A DNA stretch of 64,000 bases from Phorcus lineatus (GCA_921293015.1 OV121096.1:22951729-23015728); one strand, 5' to 3'; positions 46,701-61,700 are shown, counted from the stretch's first letter. Numbers and translations are program-made. Notes: a model not told the origin generated them from the letters alone.

Positions 46701-49700
46701 TACATTTGTCATTGAAGGAATTTTTACCAAGGACGTATAGTTTTAGGCAATACCAGTCGCTGATCATAATTCAAGATAAGTTCTACCATATAAGAGAACA
46801 AAACGGGTTCGTAGAAAGTATGCTAAATAATGGAGTGACATGATGCATTTAACAGGTAATTTAAACGTTGCTATACTTATCGTATATCCTAAACATGTTG
46901 TAGTGTGGGCCTCATGGCTATTAGGTCAAGTTTAACAGATCCATGTACTAAACATACGACAAATTTCACAGATCATTGACTCAACATAGGACAAATTTAA
47001 CAGATTAAACTACTAAAAATGGACAAGCTTAACAGATCAACGTACAAAACACAGGACAAGTTTAACAGATAAACGTACAAAACACAGGAGAAGTTTAACA
47101 GATTAAAATACTTAAAATGGACAAGTTTAACAGACGAAAGTTATAAACATAAGACAAGTTTAACCAATGAATTCACAAAAATTCAGACAAGATTAACAGG
47201 TTAGTACCTGGCATATCCCTGATCATCCTTCGCATGGGTGTGTCTATCTTCCTAGAGCCAGGTCTGGGCGGGACGCTATTCCTCATGGCGTGAATCCAGT
47301 AGTCAGACTGGATTATGTACTGCGCTATCTCTCTACAAGCATAGCAAGCTTCATGGTAAACTATCTTCCAGATGAATTCACTGAGAAAGAACTTTTAAAG
47401 GGGCAGTAACACGTTTGTTTGAAAGATCTATTTATAACATTTCCTATATAAACATTAGTGTATACAAAATGTATGATCTTAGAGGGTTAAAAATCTCATT
47501 ATTAGACACGACCGTCTACATGTCGTAGGGGGAAAAAATCAGGTATCAAGTAATGTCAGTGGCAGCCATTTCGTTGTTACCCCCTTTTAATGATTTGGGT
47601 AGGGAAATAAATTGGCATAGCTTAAATTATTTCTAAGAATCGAATTCGAAACGATTTTCTATGTCATTTCCCACTTGAATAAGCACGGCTGAACAATCAC
47701 TACTTGTATACGTATGACTTACTTGTGCCCATTTCTGATTGCTATGTCCAAACAGTTAAGACCATTCTCATCCTTGAATGTGACGTCATCAACAGTTTTC
47801 AGTAGCAGTTTGACAACTTTGAGATGACCTTTAGCGCATGCCAAATGAAGCGAGGATACCTATTTTAATGAAAATTATCAAAATCTAACCACATTGAAAT
47901 TCTTGGATTTAAGTCATATATAAACTAAAAGTTTTTTTTAAAACCATGCAGGACGTACATGTACCTTGAACATGATATATGAATTGACACGTCCATGATA
48001 TTTGAGCCTTTGACATATAGTCCATACGACAAAAGTGTGTGACGAAGTTCATGAATAATGAAAAAAGTTAACATTTTCCAAATCAAAGATAAATGGGTTT
48101 TCAGGAGATAAGATAATCATCAGCGAACATCGATTACACAAATGATAAGTTTAGAATGATAAACTTCCTGTCTTTCTGGACTGATTGTATGTTGTTGTTG
48201 GACTTATAACCAGAATGAAAAAAGTTATAGATACTTGCTTAGTGTTGAGAAGAACCATTCAAGGAGTAAATTATTAAAAATATTAGTAAGATTATACAAG
48301 ACCAGACACCCTGTGTATTGGTGGTACACAGAGGCACGTTTCTTGCAATAGTCTCCCAAAAGTAGCCCTGTTGATAGAGGAATATACCCTTTATACTCAA
48401 AGATTAGTGAATACTAAACGACATCTCCGTTTAATAACGTATTTATGAAACGAGTGAAAAGTTTAATATATAACGAGCGAAAACGAGTTAGCTACCAATA
48501 CCATTCAGGAGCTTCATAAAAATGTAATTAAACGGGATTGGGTTTAGTATTTTATCTATTACTCGCAGAATTATATCAAGAAAAAGGCAATAAAGTATAC
48601 AATAACGTCAATAAGCACATGATGGTAACACAACATTGTAGATTCATTGAACGGCGGTATCTTCAACGGGCTAGTAAATAAATATCAAATATCGGTTCCT
48701 CGTCCTCTGAGAAAACATGCCCATAGTGGGAAGTGATTCTAAACATTGCTCAGTTGACCTCTATCAGTCAGCATCATCCGACGTGGTTTGCCGGATGGGT
48801 GGGTTGACTAGATTCATGAGACATGAGATAGGAACGGAACCTTATTCGAAATTTGCCTCTGTTAACCAAGCAGTACAAATGGGTACCTGGTTTGGAAGTA
48901 ACATAGGATAATAAAGCGGATAAGGGGATTTTGAGTTGCATACTACAATGGATTCGGATTATAACATATGGGGTGATTTTTTCCCTTACACCAGGTCAAT
49001 AATATGTGTGGCGCGCCCTCTTACTGTGGAGCCCAGCGCAATATCAGTATCCTCATTACTTATATGCTGATCTTTCATGAGGTCCGGGGGCTGAAGGATG
49101 GACCCGAGACCACCAACCACGATCATTTGATCAATTCATAAAGTTTATCCAACTCACGTCGTCCTTTTCTAGCCACGACTGGGCCTCGAGCTGAACCAGT
49201 TGTTTGCAGATATCTAGTTGGCCAAACTCAGATGCAAGGTCGATTGGTGTCTTTTTGTGAAGATTACTGGAATATATGCAATCAAAATGGATGGAATAAA
49301 TGAAACACTTCTGATAAAATGACGGGTTTAAATAAACAGGTGTATATTCACTGAATAATGAGCCGTTACACAAGCTTACTTGCAAAGTTTTTTTGTTGCG
49401 TCTATTAGAAAACTTAAACCCTGAGATTTAGTTGAAAAAATAAGAATTGAAATTTAAGAATGACGGTAGTGACTCCATTTGTTTCGTTTAATGTAACGAC
49501 AGAGGCTATGTTCAAAATCAGAAACTGAATGGAATTGTCAAATCTCTCGATTAGGTCGGATCGCCAAGCTGAGGTGACACGACTGAAGGTACCTGTATAA
49601 GTGAACGTGACAAGGCTAGCAGAAAAGAATTGGTAGGATTCACATACAACAAATACTGTTACAGAATACCCTTAGCTATTACATCATTCTACAGAAAGCA

Positions 49701-52700
49701 TGAATAAACTCTATCAATGTTTAAACATCTGGGCTGAAACTAGGAACTGTGGAGAGCACTTTTGGTTTGAACAATAGAATAGGTTGATATTTGCTAAAAC
49801 GTTACATTTGGTTGATATTAGCTCCTTTGCCAATCAGTATGTCCACTGTGTCTTTGTGTCCATGTCTGGCAGCAAGATGGAGGGGAGTGTTGCAGGTCGC
49901 GTCTTCTGCAAACACAGAGTTGGGGTGTTCCTCAACGATCATCTTCACACACCTGAACAGAAAACAAAGTCTGGTGATGAAGAGCACTCCTTGCTTCACA
50001 TTGATTAATAAAGATACCATATTGTAGCCTTTCTCTCCCAACATGGGCTGCTCCGTCAGAAATTCCAGTACAACTTCAAACCTTATACTTGCGTTTCTTG
50101 GTCTAGAACTTTAGAAGTCTGATTGGATGCAACCAGAGGTTAGTTGTGCAATCGGCGACGCAGTTTCAAAAGCTATCATTCAAAACGCCTCAGTTATTTC
50201 CATGTGCTTTCGGAAAGCTAAATATACACTTCGAATATACACTTTTTACTTAGTCTTCTCCAAAGAAAACATTTGCCTTATAGTTTATTATGCGACTGCA
50301 TCATTTCATATGCCTGTGTGACTACAAATATGTGGCTGTAGGTATTACAAATTTTTTTCCGCTAGGGGAACCTGCAGGAAGCCCGAGAAAATGTCCGTTC
50401 TAGAACAGAGGTTTTCTAGGAATTAATGGCGGTGCTGCCTCTATGGGATGAGAATGCATTGGTGCAGGCATCAAAAGTCATTTTTCAATTACTTATCAAG
50501 AGAACACACCATGATGGTAGTTGTCCAAAATCACATTGACCCTTTTGGAACCGACAACCTATTGTTATGTTAAATGTTAATTAATACACTTATGCTTCTG
50601 GAATAGAAAAAATAGCACCGAAATCATCGTTAGATTCCTGGAACGGAAAACATTGCTTTCAGGTCGGTAGGTGTATTCGACTATTGAACCTCTTGCCAAT
50701 TCTTAAGCACTGTACTGTCCTGCCAGTAGATGTATTTGTAAATGAGTCGATTGACAGAATTGCATTTGGCGATAGAATATTTACATGGTACAATGGATCC
50801 TATTATTAACAACTGAGAAAAAACGTACTTGTTCTTGCCGTTTTCTGCCGCTAGGTGGAGTGCTGTAGCTTCCTTGTCGTTCTTCCTGTCGTACTCCGCG
50901 TGGTGTTCCTTGAGTAGGCACTGGAACAGTCGGATAGCTTATCACATATTCATATACCGAACACACTCATGCCACGCAAGGTGGACCACTTGAGAAGACA
51001 CTGGCACTGGCACGTTTTTCTGAAGTCTTGAGAGAGCAGGAAAGGGGTGGGTGTCATGGCATGTCACTCGCAAGTTTGCAAAAGGTCTAAGTGTGGGCCG
51101 TGAGCGGTACGTTGGGCACTTTTTATTTTTTTTTTTTTTTATTTTTTATTTTTTTTTATTCCATTTCAAATCATTTATACAAGTTACATGAATAGGCAAA
51201 TCCGTTTACAAAGGCAGTTATCTAATCGTTGTTAACAGAGGTAAGATACAATATTCATGTTATTAACATATGTAAAGTTTGCAGTGAGTCAGGACAACAT
51301 GAGAAGGCTGTATGGACACTGTGGGTTAATATTTTATGAGAGCTTCATTCAATGCCTAGAATTATTAGCAACTGGTTCCATTTCTCAGTAAACATTTCTA
51401 ATCTGTTATTCTTCCTAGCAATAAATTTTTCAATTGAACATGTCATTTTTAAATATTTTAGAAACTCCTCAGAAGAGAGTACATTTTGTTTTATACTTGA
51501 GACATAGATAAATCTTTTGGCTAAAAGTATTATATGATTAAGTATTTTATTGTGGGAGCTAACTCCAAAGGTGACATAAAATTTTGTAAGTATGATGTTA
51601 AAATGAAGATGATTATTAATAAACATTTCCAAGTCTTGCCAAAAGTTCTTTACAAATTCACAGTCAAAATATACATGTGAGATATCTTCTGAGGAATGTT
51701 TACAAAATGTGCATTTATCATTGTCAACAAGCTTCATCTTCAGTAGTTCTCTCTTTGTATAAATAGTTCTGAAAATGAATTTATATTGAAAATCAAGCAG
51801 CTTACTATCACTGGTACATTTCCTGTAACATATAAAGACATCTTTCCAGTTTATGTCTTGTTGAAATACATTGTTCCAATACTCTAGTACCTTTGGGACA
51901 GTGTTGTTACCAATTAGTTTATCATAAAATATCCTTGAGCCTTTACTATCAGAGCTCATATCATAATGGACAATATTGATAGTTAAATTATTTAAGCAAA
52001 TATTTCTGGTTCCTAATAGCTGTTTCCAGTTCTCTGGAATGTTGTTTAACAAATGTTGATAATCTAGAAATGTTCCTTTTATTTTGAACTTATGTTGGGC
52101 ACTTGGTATGTGAGTTGTACGAGACTAAAACGTGCTTTCTACCTGCTTTCTCCGTGCGATTGCCACGATATCCTACGGAGACCTACAGGTGCTGCTCAAG
52201 TTCGTTGTCCTTAGTATCATGTTGTAAAAGCGGACAAGAGTGATGAACATAAACAATTACACTCAATAATACAACATATAAATTATAATAGTAAAAGCAT
52301 GGGAGCAAAAACATTCAGAACAATGAAAAGAAGTTGGCACTGTAGTACACGAAAACTCTAGTCCCACACTGGACAGAACTGCAAAACAAAAACCGGAGGC
52401 GTAGTCAACTCTGCAATAAATTAAAGTCCTCATAACAGAAAAGTTGGGGGGGGGGGGGGGGGGGTGGATCTTAGGAGCGGTGTCAGGTGTCTTCTGAAAT
52501 ACTGCAGAAATCAGTGCGCACACGTGCATTGTGAGTGAGGATCACATGCTTTCTTCAATACTGTTCACGTGAGTTCTGAGTGCTTAGTAGACAGGCAGTT
52601 GGAAATGTTCCAATAGGCACGGACCATGGAATGGTATGCAAGTGCCAGCAAGTGATCGTGGCAAAAAAGTTAAAAGACTCACGGAGTCCGTGTGTTGTAT

Positions 52701-55700
52701 GCTCATTGCCAGGAGAAGACACACGCGTCAGTTGTACTTGGAGTGAATCCTTAGCCCGACCGTAGCATGAGATCATCGAAAGATCGGTAATATGCACAAG
52801 AAGTGCTACAGTGTATCAGCGTCCCCTACATCCGTGTTTAGCCGGTACTCACAGAGCTGGGATAGAAAACAATTTTGCCCACGCTTTTGCACGTAGACAA
52901 CACGCACTTGCACGTATGGCGGATTGGGACCAACGCCCAAGTAGGCACGGGAACAGTCAAATGATAATACCCACACTCACAGGCAAATAAGCACACTTGC
53001 AACGATAAACATTCAAGGCATGCTGTTGCATCAGAAGGCACTGAAAGACAAACCTGCCATGACAATCAACTATAACACCATATACACGATCAAATAGAAT
53101 AAAACATGGTCTTTCATTTTGCATATGTAAACATTTATTCTAACCTTCACAATGGCGACGTATCCGTTCTTGGCCGCCAAGTGTAGCGGTGTGTTTCCGT
53201 CATGGTCCTCTGTGTTGACAATATTATCCTTGTAAATCCTCCTTAGTAGCATCTGCAGATAAGAAACACTACTTTCAGAGTTCTTCATGAGCCCTGTTAA
53301 CGTAGATTGGAGGGAGGAAACTATCTAGGTGCTGTGGCACTTCCATAACAAATTACCTCAAAACTCAAGTCAAGTAGAGACGGGTATGCTTCAATAGTTT
53401 CAAAATTTAAAAAATTTATTGCAACATATGATTATAATTCTCTATTTAATTCGATGGTATACAAGGGACATACATACATCTACTTGGTCTCCAGATACAA
53501 TGGTCTTCTGACGTACAAGCTGAAAATACAAATAAATTCAGATACAATCTGTGTATGAGAATGCACTTTACATTAAATAAACTGAATGGATTGCGTTCCA
53601 TTGCGTGTGTTTACTATTTAATCATAGATATGCAAAACTGGCTTGAACTTACAAACCGTCCATCTAAATATTTTGATATTATAAACTTCTTTAACATGAA
53701 GAGAAGACTCTTCTTCCCCCCAAAATGATAATTTTCGTCCTTTATTTCGAAGATGCATTTGTGCTTAAATAACGAAATGTTGAAGTACTTCTTTGAGTAA
53801 AAACGCAAGCGTTGAAGACAAAGGGTTTGCTGGATCAATATTTCCGGGGAAACCCGATCTCGAATAGAATAAGGATGAAGAAGGAGCTTGTAGGGGGAGA
53901 GGGTTAAGGGCTAAAATCTGGAGTTACAATTATGATAGTTGATACACTATTTGAATCAACTTACCTGTGCAGGTACGGCACCATTTTGAGTCTGAAGAAG
54001 GCAAATTGATAGTGTCATTAGATTGTTGGTAAGCTGAATATTCAATTTAATTAGTCAACTTTGTAGGTAAGAATAATTTCCATAAAGAATCACACCATCA
54101 TTTTTTTTATATCATCGGTTAAATCTCTAACGATTGAATAACTCACTGTGGGCATGACCGAAGTTTTCCTTTTCCATTTTTTTGTCTGAGCATGCAGCTG
54201 AAATATCAACAAAGATAAGATGAAAAAAGGGGCCGGTTCCATTCCTCATGTTACATATTCAAATTTACTTAGTTTCAATCTAAAAGCCTTAAGAGGATCT
54301 CCCAAGTGTCAAATCCGTTTTGCTAGGAGCGCTTTACCAATTATCAAACTGAACAAGTAAGCATAAACAATCAAAGACATAAGTTGATGACCTATATGCG
54401 ATGGAACTATGGAAGATAGAAATAACCACATCTAAATGAATAATACCTGAGGCGAAGCCGAGTGTAGATTTTAAAAACAAGAAGGATACTTAAGGTTGAT
54501 TATACATATGTATAAATCAACCATTGATGAGGACATATATAGTTGATATGAACAGTATCCATTTACCCGTGATATTGGACATGTATATAGGGATGATAAG
54601 TGTGATCAGATAAAACCCATAAATGAGGAATATCACCTACTTTTACGAGGTTCTTTATCCTCAGTGACGGGACTCGGTCTTCCACTGTCTTGCCAAGTTT
54701 CTGTTCAAAATAGACACGTGTTTTCGTATTTTTCAGCAGACGGTCAAAGTATAATTAATATCTATTCTAACGAACTACATACATTTTCATTTGGCTGACC
54801 CTTTTGAACCTTACAGGGATCACCCTTGTATGGAGAGTTTCATGTGCAATTTGTCTTTTCCTTAGCTAGAATTATGAATATTTATGAACTAAAGAATATC
54901 TCACTTTAGAAAATCGGGGTGGCCCTTTATTTATATTGTTAGGTATACATGAGCGATCAGCAATTAGAAGTATCGTTTTAAAATATCCTCCCTCAAAGTT
55001 AAACCCATTGCTATTCCAGGAAGAAGTTTCAAACAACTGTTAATATCCGTGGTTGTTGATTGAAACAAAAGAGACTATGATGAGGTACCCTATGAACTCA
55101 CTTCGAGGTACTCGCGGACCACCATGACAGCTTCCTCCATGTCCTCCGTGTCCTCTGTGGTGTCCGTCTTGTTCAGCTCCAGGCCTAAACTCTGACAAGA
55201 AGAATAAAATCTTCGATTTTATAAAAATTGACGCAGAATACTTGGTATTTTTGTCATCGCAGACGTTGTCTTTCAAGACAGATTGTAAGTAACTTGTTAA
55301 TTTGCATTCGAGTTCCAAAGCTAACATGCTTCAAAAGATCATTCATTTGGTTAGAGAAACGCTTCGAGATGACAAATTTTAATAAATGGACTCGAGCTAC
55401 AACTGAGTACTCGAAACGAGACTATAGGACATAAATACCAATAAATATAAGCATTGACATTTCCCTCATCTTTCAAATCAAATTCTTTTTGTAGGTGGAA
55501 AGATGACGAGTTTCGACAATTTAACAATTAATCAACTCAACTATTTTCACAAAATGAAAAGTGTAAGTTCACACGAGGATAATGATTAAGAATAAGAGAA
55601 AAAAGACTGAAACACTTCATTTGTTTCAAAATACTACCTCAAGCTTCTTCCCAATCTTTTCTCTGTCGTCCTTTTTAATTTTCACAAACATTTTTCCAAT

Positions 55701-58700
55701 CTCAGAATTTGTTGGTTTCAAGATTTCCTGCAAATGCAGAACGATGATAAAGTTCCGTTTATTTTTTAAAGGAAATGACTTGCAATGCAGTCGACAAGTT
55801 ATTGTAATGTTGTGATGCTATGCCAGCCACAGTCAATGACATTCCATCACATTGCTTTTAGGTGACCAAATACTTACATCACAATGCCATTATCAAATGT
55901 TATTACATAGTAACAGTGCCATGACATTAATGCATTTGATGTCTAATCATTATCTTAGATGAAGATTTACCCTCATAAAACTGTGTTCCAACATCAAGGC
56001 CAACGCCGATGGATAATCAAGACTATAAAAAGACATAAACAGACAGAAAACATGCTTCTATGATGGACTCAGCGTACCTCAAGGGCTATCTTATTGTTGT
56101 TCTCTGCCGCCCCGTGCAATGGAATCCTGCCCCTGGAGTTCCTATGATGAATATCAGCACCTGCCTTCATTAGCAGAACCACCATCTCTGCATGTCCATA
56201 CTGCGCCGCTATGTGCAGCGGAGTGTTCCCGTCTCGGTCAGTCATGTTCACCTGCTTGCTGAAATAAAGAGATTTAATAAACACCTAACAGTGATTACTG
56301 TGTTACTGAGTGTTATCATTGAAATGTACCAGTTCTTGTGGTGATAGAGAGAAGTCTTTGATATGTTTGCTCGTTTTGACATAGGGATGCCATAGATGTG
56401 TTGATGTGTTTGTTCTGGTATATGGATGCCATAGATGTGCTGCTGTGTTTATTCTGGAATATGGATGCCATAGATGTGTTGCTGTGTTTGATCTGGAATA
56501 TGGATGCCATGGATGTGTTGATGTGTTTGTTCTGGAATATGGATGCCATTGATGTGTTGCTGTGTTTGTGGTGATGAAGGGATGTCAGTAGAAAAAATGC
56601 AGTGTTTGTTGTCGTTGAGGTATGGCATTAACGTGTGATAAAGGAATGGCAATAAAAAGTTCGGTGTTTTTTGTACTGGAGGTTCATCATTGACTTTACA
56701 TGTAGCAGTGATTGTTGTGACCGATGATGTCATTGATATGTGGGAGAGAGATGTCGATAATATTGCATTGTTTGATAAGCTAGAATTGTCACTGAAATGC
56801 TCCAGTGCCTACTGTGAGATAGAGTTCGAGATAAGATACCATTGTATGTTATCTTAGGTTGTTGCATTTAAATTATGAAGGTGACATAATGTTTTATAAA
56901 CCTCCAGTCACGCCAATCTGTTGTTATCTTATCTATGCCCTCTGCCCCGGGTAACCATCTTGATATTTTCCTACAAATATCCATCTTCAAATAAGATAAG
57001 AACATTGGTTTTTAATTTAAGTTTTTACTTATCACTTTTGAACAATGAGTCAGGATCAAATTTTCAACCTACAAATGTTTTAGCGATATGAAGTCTCGAA
57101 ACCCATGTGGCTTGTTCATTCGCATTAGCAGTCAGACCAGTTTAATTACAATTTGAAGACGGATTTCATAAATGGTAAAACATTCTCGTTTATATTATGA
57201 ACGGCGGACCTACTTGTGTTGAAGGAGTAGTTCTGCAATTTCCACCCGGTTGTGTTGTGCAGCCATGTGGAGTGGTGTTGAGTGGGCCATGCTGTCAGCA
57301 CGTGAACTGTAGCTACCAAGATGCTGCAACAGTTCAGCCACGATCTCCTTGTTACCAGAAATAACTGCCAGATGAAGTGGGGACAATGTGTCTCTCCGAC
57401 CCTCAGTCGCACTTGCACCTACAGGTAAATAAAGGCCTTCCGATAAATGAAAATAATTTTAACTCATTTTATGGTACGAGCCATATGTTGGAATAATAGA
57501 TACAAAGGCGTATTTAAAGAATAATGATGACTTACAAGATTGATGAATATTGTTAATATTTTTAATTGCGATAATCAAAATGGCAGGAATTAGTTTTCAT
57601 AACTGCAATCGTGTTGACCTTGTGATTGTATTGATTCCTTTTCTAATGTTGTGTACATGTTTAGGTTGATGATTATGTTGATGCCAATCTTGATGTTTAG
57701 GTTCATCTTGATGTTGATGCTAATGTTGATGTTGATGACGATGTTGATGCCAATCTTGATGGTTAGGTTGATGATGATGTTAATGTCATTGTTCATTTTT
57801 GGTTTATGATGATGTTGATGCTATTTAAATATTGATGATGCGAATCTTGATATGATGTTTAGGTTGATGATGATGTTAATTTCATTGTTCATTTTTGGTT
57901 GATGATGATGTTGATGCGATTTTAATAGTGATGATGCGAATCTTGATGTTAAGGTTGATGATGATGTTAATGTCATTGTTCATTTTTAGGGCTAATGCTG
58001 ATGTTGATGTGAATCTCGATGTTCAGGTTGATGATGATGTTGATGCTATTGTTGATCTTGATGATAATTTTGATGCCAGTAGTGATGTCAGTGTTGATGT
58101 TGATGATTATGGTGATGCTATTGTTCATGTTGAAAAAAAGAAAGAGGCACCTTCCTTACCTTTCAGTCAAAGTAACAAGGTACCATAATGATAACGTTGA
58201 TATATATATATATTTTTTTTTCTAAGCGTACAAAGGAGACAATAATCGGAGCATATTTAGACATGTTCTGAAGAAACATCCATCAAAAATAGTTATCTTT
58301 AACTACACAGTGATAAAGAGTTGTGTCAATTTCCACGGACATTAACTGAAAGATTGAGTAGATGGATTGATCTCCTTTTTATCAACTGATGATGATATTT
58401 TTCTGTCATAGATATATTGAATTGTTAATGTTGATGCTGCTTTTGCTGAGCTAAGGGAAATGTTTATGATGACGTTAATAATGGTAATTTTGATAATCAT
58501 CCTGCATATTGTGATGTAGAGGATGCATTTGATGTTGATGAACCCACCTGATTTGAGCAGTTTCTGTACCACCAGGTACCGCCCACTCTCAGCAGCGATG
58601 TGCAAACACGTGTTCTTCCCATTGTCCTTTATCGACAGGAGCTGTAAGTCAATATAATAGTTGATTTTGACAACTTCACATATATGGGTTCATACAAGCT

Positions 58701-61700
58701 CGGACGTCAGCTGAATGAAGTTTCATTAGAGCTTTTTCGATTTAGAACAATATGAAATTAATATGAGAGTCAAAGTACTCAAGTTTGGTCTTACATTTTT
58801 AAGACCAGTTACTTTGGAATATTTGGAGTAACGTCGCATAATACACAACACATATTTTTTCTTTTAGTCAACTGCAACAGAATTCTTACTTGTCTTCTTT
58901 CTTCTTCTGCCTGTGGGTCATCCCCAAACCTGTCGAGTATATCGTTGACCATATGAATGTTTCCGTTTGCACATACGTAGTGGAGCGGGGTCGAGTTGGT
59001 GTTGTCGACATGATCGACCCTGGCGCCCTGTGAGAGCAGGACCCTGGCTATGTCGATCTGAGTGTAGGTGGCAGCCAGATGAAGAGGAGTCATTCCATGG
59101 TTGTCCTTCCACTGTGCAGATAAATTACTTGTCACAATAAAGCTACAGGGACGGAACTTTGTTGTCTTTCTTCCTCAATGCAAGTGATCAAACAGAGGTG
59201 TACATTCATAAAGCGATGTATAAATGAATCATAATAATTCGTCTTGGTGACTTGAACCTGAGAGAATTCAATCATGACGATACATTTGTCATTCAAACCA
59301 AAACAAGGGCAAGCACTGTTCAAAGCTTCTGCTTATAACAAAATGTATTTTTACACATAAACATAAACCACTGGGTCTTCAATTACATGTTTGAAATGTT
59401 TGTCTCTTTATTGTCAAGATGTTTGTCCCTGATCTCAAATCAAGCTGTAAGACTTAACAAATCAATATGAAATGAGGTATGACTATAACGAGTCTGTTGT
59501 GTATACTAGCATCCGGAATAATCCTGACTATGAGCTACTTTCTACATTCGGTGATCATCTTAAACTATTGCTCACGTTGTAATTAATCTTAAGCAAAAAT
59601 TACAATTGAATCAGGGATTGGGAAAGACACCTTGACAATGGGCCATTTTATAGGTTTAGTCATTTTCAGGAATTTGATTGGGCCATTTCCCTTTGTATCA
59701 ATGATAAAATTTCTGATTCTAATGGCCCATTGCCCCCACCTTTCCTGATCCACCATCAGCATTACCTTTAAAACATTTGCTTCAACATTTCAAGATGAAG
59801 ATACTGACGTGTACAAGATTGTCATGGAGTCTGTTTGTGTCTGCTTTTAGGATGATCCCTACACAGGAGGTGCTCCCATACACCACGGCATAGTGGAGGG
59901 GTGTTTGCTGGTTGACTTTGTCTGTCACGTAGATGATCTCTGTCTCGCCATTGTAAGCTTCCCTATCCTTTCTGATCAACAGCTCCATACACTCTCTAGA
60001 TCCATCTGATCCCTGTAGGAACAGCAATGGATTAAAGAAATACTGTATATATACACTATATTTCGAAAATGAACAGCACTATTGACAAGTCGAAACATGA
60101 TGCATCTAGTCATCATTAAAATTATGTCTAGAGTAGGTGATTCTTGAAGTATTTCCTATTTCAGTACAAAAGTTTTCACAACCGTGGCCGCCGTCAAGTC
60201 AAGTTGCACTCAGTAACATGCTTAATGATTTGTATTTTGAATACAGAAATGTCTTTTGATCTGATGACCTAGCAGCAGACATTACGGCAAATGACCTGAA
60301 GATTTATGATCATTTCTTGTTTTCATTCCTATTTATTTTCAAATGACAGGCTTTTAAAGTCAGTGAGGAGATAAGAAAATCCGGGACTAAACATATCAAT
60401 GAAGAAATGTCTGACTACACAGACAACCACCAACGTTTGCACAGTTGTCGACACAAGCTCCTTAGGAAAGTCAACTGAGGTCCTAATTCCACATGGCGAT
60501 GAGAAGTCATTACCCGAAAACTTCAATAAGTTCTTCAAGGGAAAATTTTCACTATAAGGCAATAAATAGACTTCTGATTCTGTTTCTGACGTCATATTTG
60601 AGAACTCTACTGAATCACATCTGTGTGTATTTAATCCTGTGATGGATGCAGCAGGTGTTGAAAAGATCATACGTTCAAACTTAACAGGCTTCAAAAAAGC
60701 AAAACATGGCTGCAAAAATGATCACTCTTTCCAGTACTCGCTCCCACATCTTAGCGATCTTAATCTCGTTAAACAGGCTCAGCAATCGGGAAAGAATCGA
60801 GTTTAACGTTCTCTGTTTAAACTATGAGCGCATTCATAAAACAGGATAAGACGAATACATCATTTATAAATTATAATTTATCGTTCCAAAACATAGTATA
60901 TCATCAATAATTTAGTAAATATCTATTCATGAAATGCAAACATTAAATAAAATGGTTGACACAGCAAAGCCGGTAGAACTTCTATTCGGGCTTCTACTAT
61001 GGCTTTCTGAGCATAAGAGAAAACCCTGTCTAAATTAACACCCTCGCCAATCATAAGCTTTGGGGACACAGCAGTAGATTTAATCATGCAACGACTAACT
61101 CACACTTGAGGTTGAACAACTGGCATCTGATCCCGAGGGCCTGGTATCAGACTCTCTCTGTTCTTGGCCTCCTTGTGCCCTGAATTCAGGAGCGTTTCGG
61201 GTCTTTCCTCGGACTGTCTTGGCAGCGTAGTGGGCCAATGTTTGTCCATGCTCGTCTTTCACAGTGTGGTCTACAAAGAGAAGCAAACAGCGTTCGTGTA
61301 ACAGTTCCTCATCAAAAGCATTCAATTTGGAAATATAAGACTTAGTGCTATCATTTCTGCTAGTTCAATTGTTAAACTTGTCAAATAAATTGCATGTCCT
61401 TATTTATAAATGCCATCATGTCTGAGAATGTTTTGAGTCTATATTACCCTCCTCAAACAACTTAGGGTGGTCAAATGGTCATATTCAACAAACTCCTCAT
61501 CAGAATGTTCATATTGATTGTGACATCGCTTAAGCTTCCTCACCTGGAATACCAACGTCCTTGTTGAACTGGTCGGTCTTGAAAAGAAGAAGCTCAACAA
61601 CGTCTGGTCTGTTGTTGAGGACGGCGTGTTGGAGGGGTGTCAGCCCCCGGGCGTCTCTCTCGTTGATGTCCTTGACAGCACCATCACCTCTATCCTTCAG

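Noticed and set aside
52580-53065. A possible further acceptor-derived repeat in the intron before exon 16 (AAGTAGGCACGGGAACAGTC resembles the exon 16 border GAGTAGGCACTGGAACAGTC).
   Set aside because: Only one clear copy and a few faint ones; the units do not form a regular array, so it was not counted with the four junction minisatellites.
55977-56027. A 51-nt open stretch between AG and GT on the minus strand (LDYPSALALMLEHSFMR) that looks like an extra exon of copy A.
   Set aside because: Exon 8 ends in phase 0 and this stretch would then read TCT TGA, a stop. Exon 8 joins directly to exon 9 in phase, as in copy B. It could at most be a poison exon.
57895-58225. Asp/Val-rich and Met/Leu-rich frames.
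   Set aside because: They are translations of a GATGTT/GATGAT simple repeat inside an intron of copy A.
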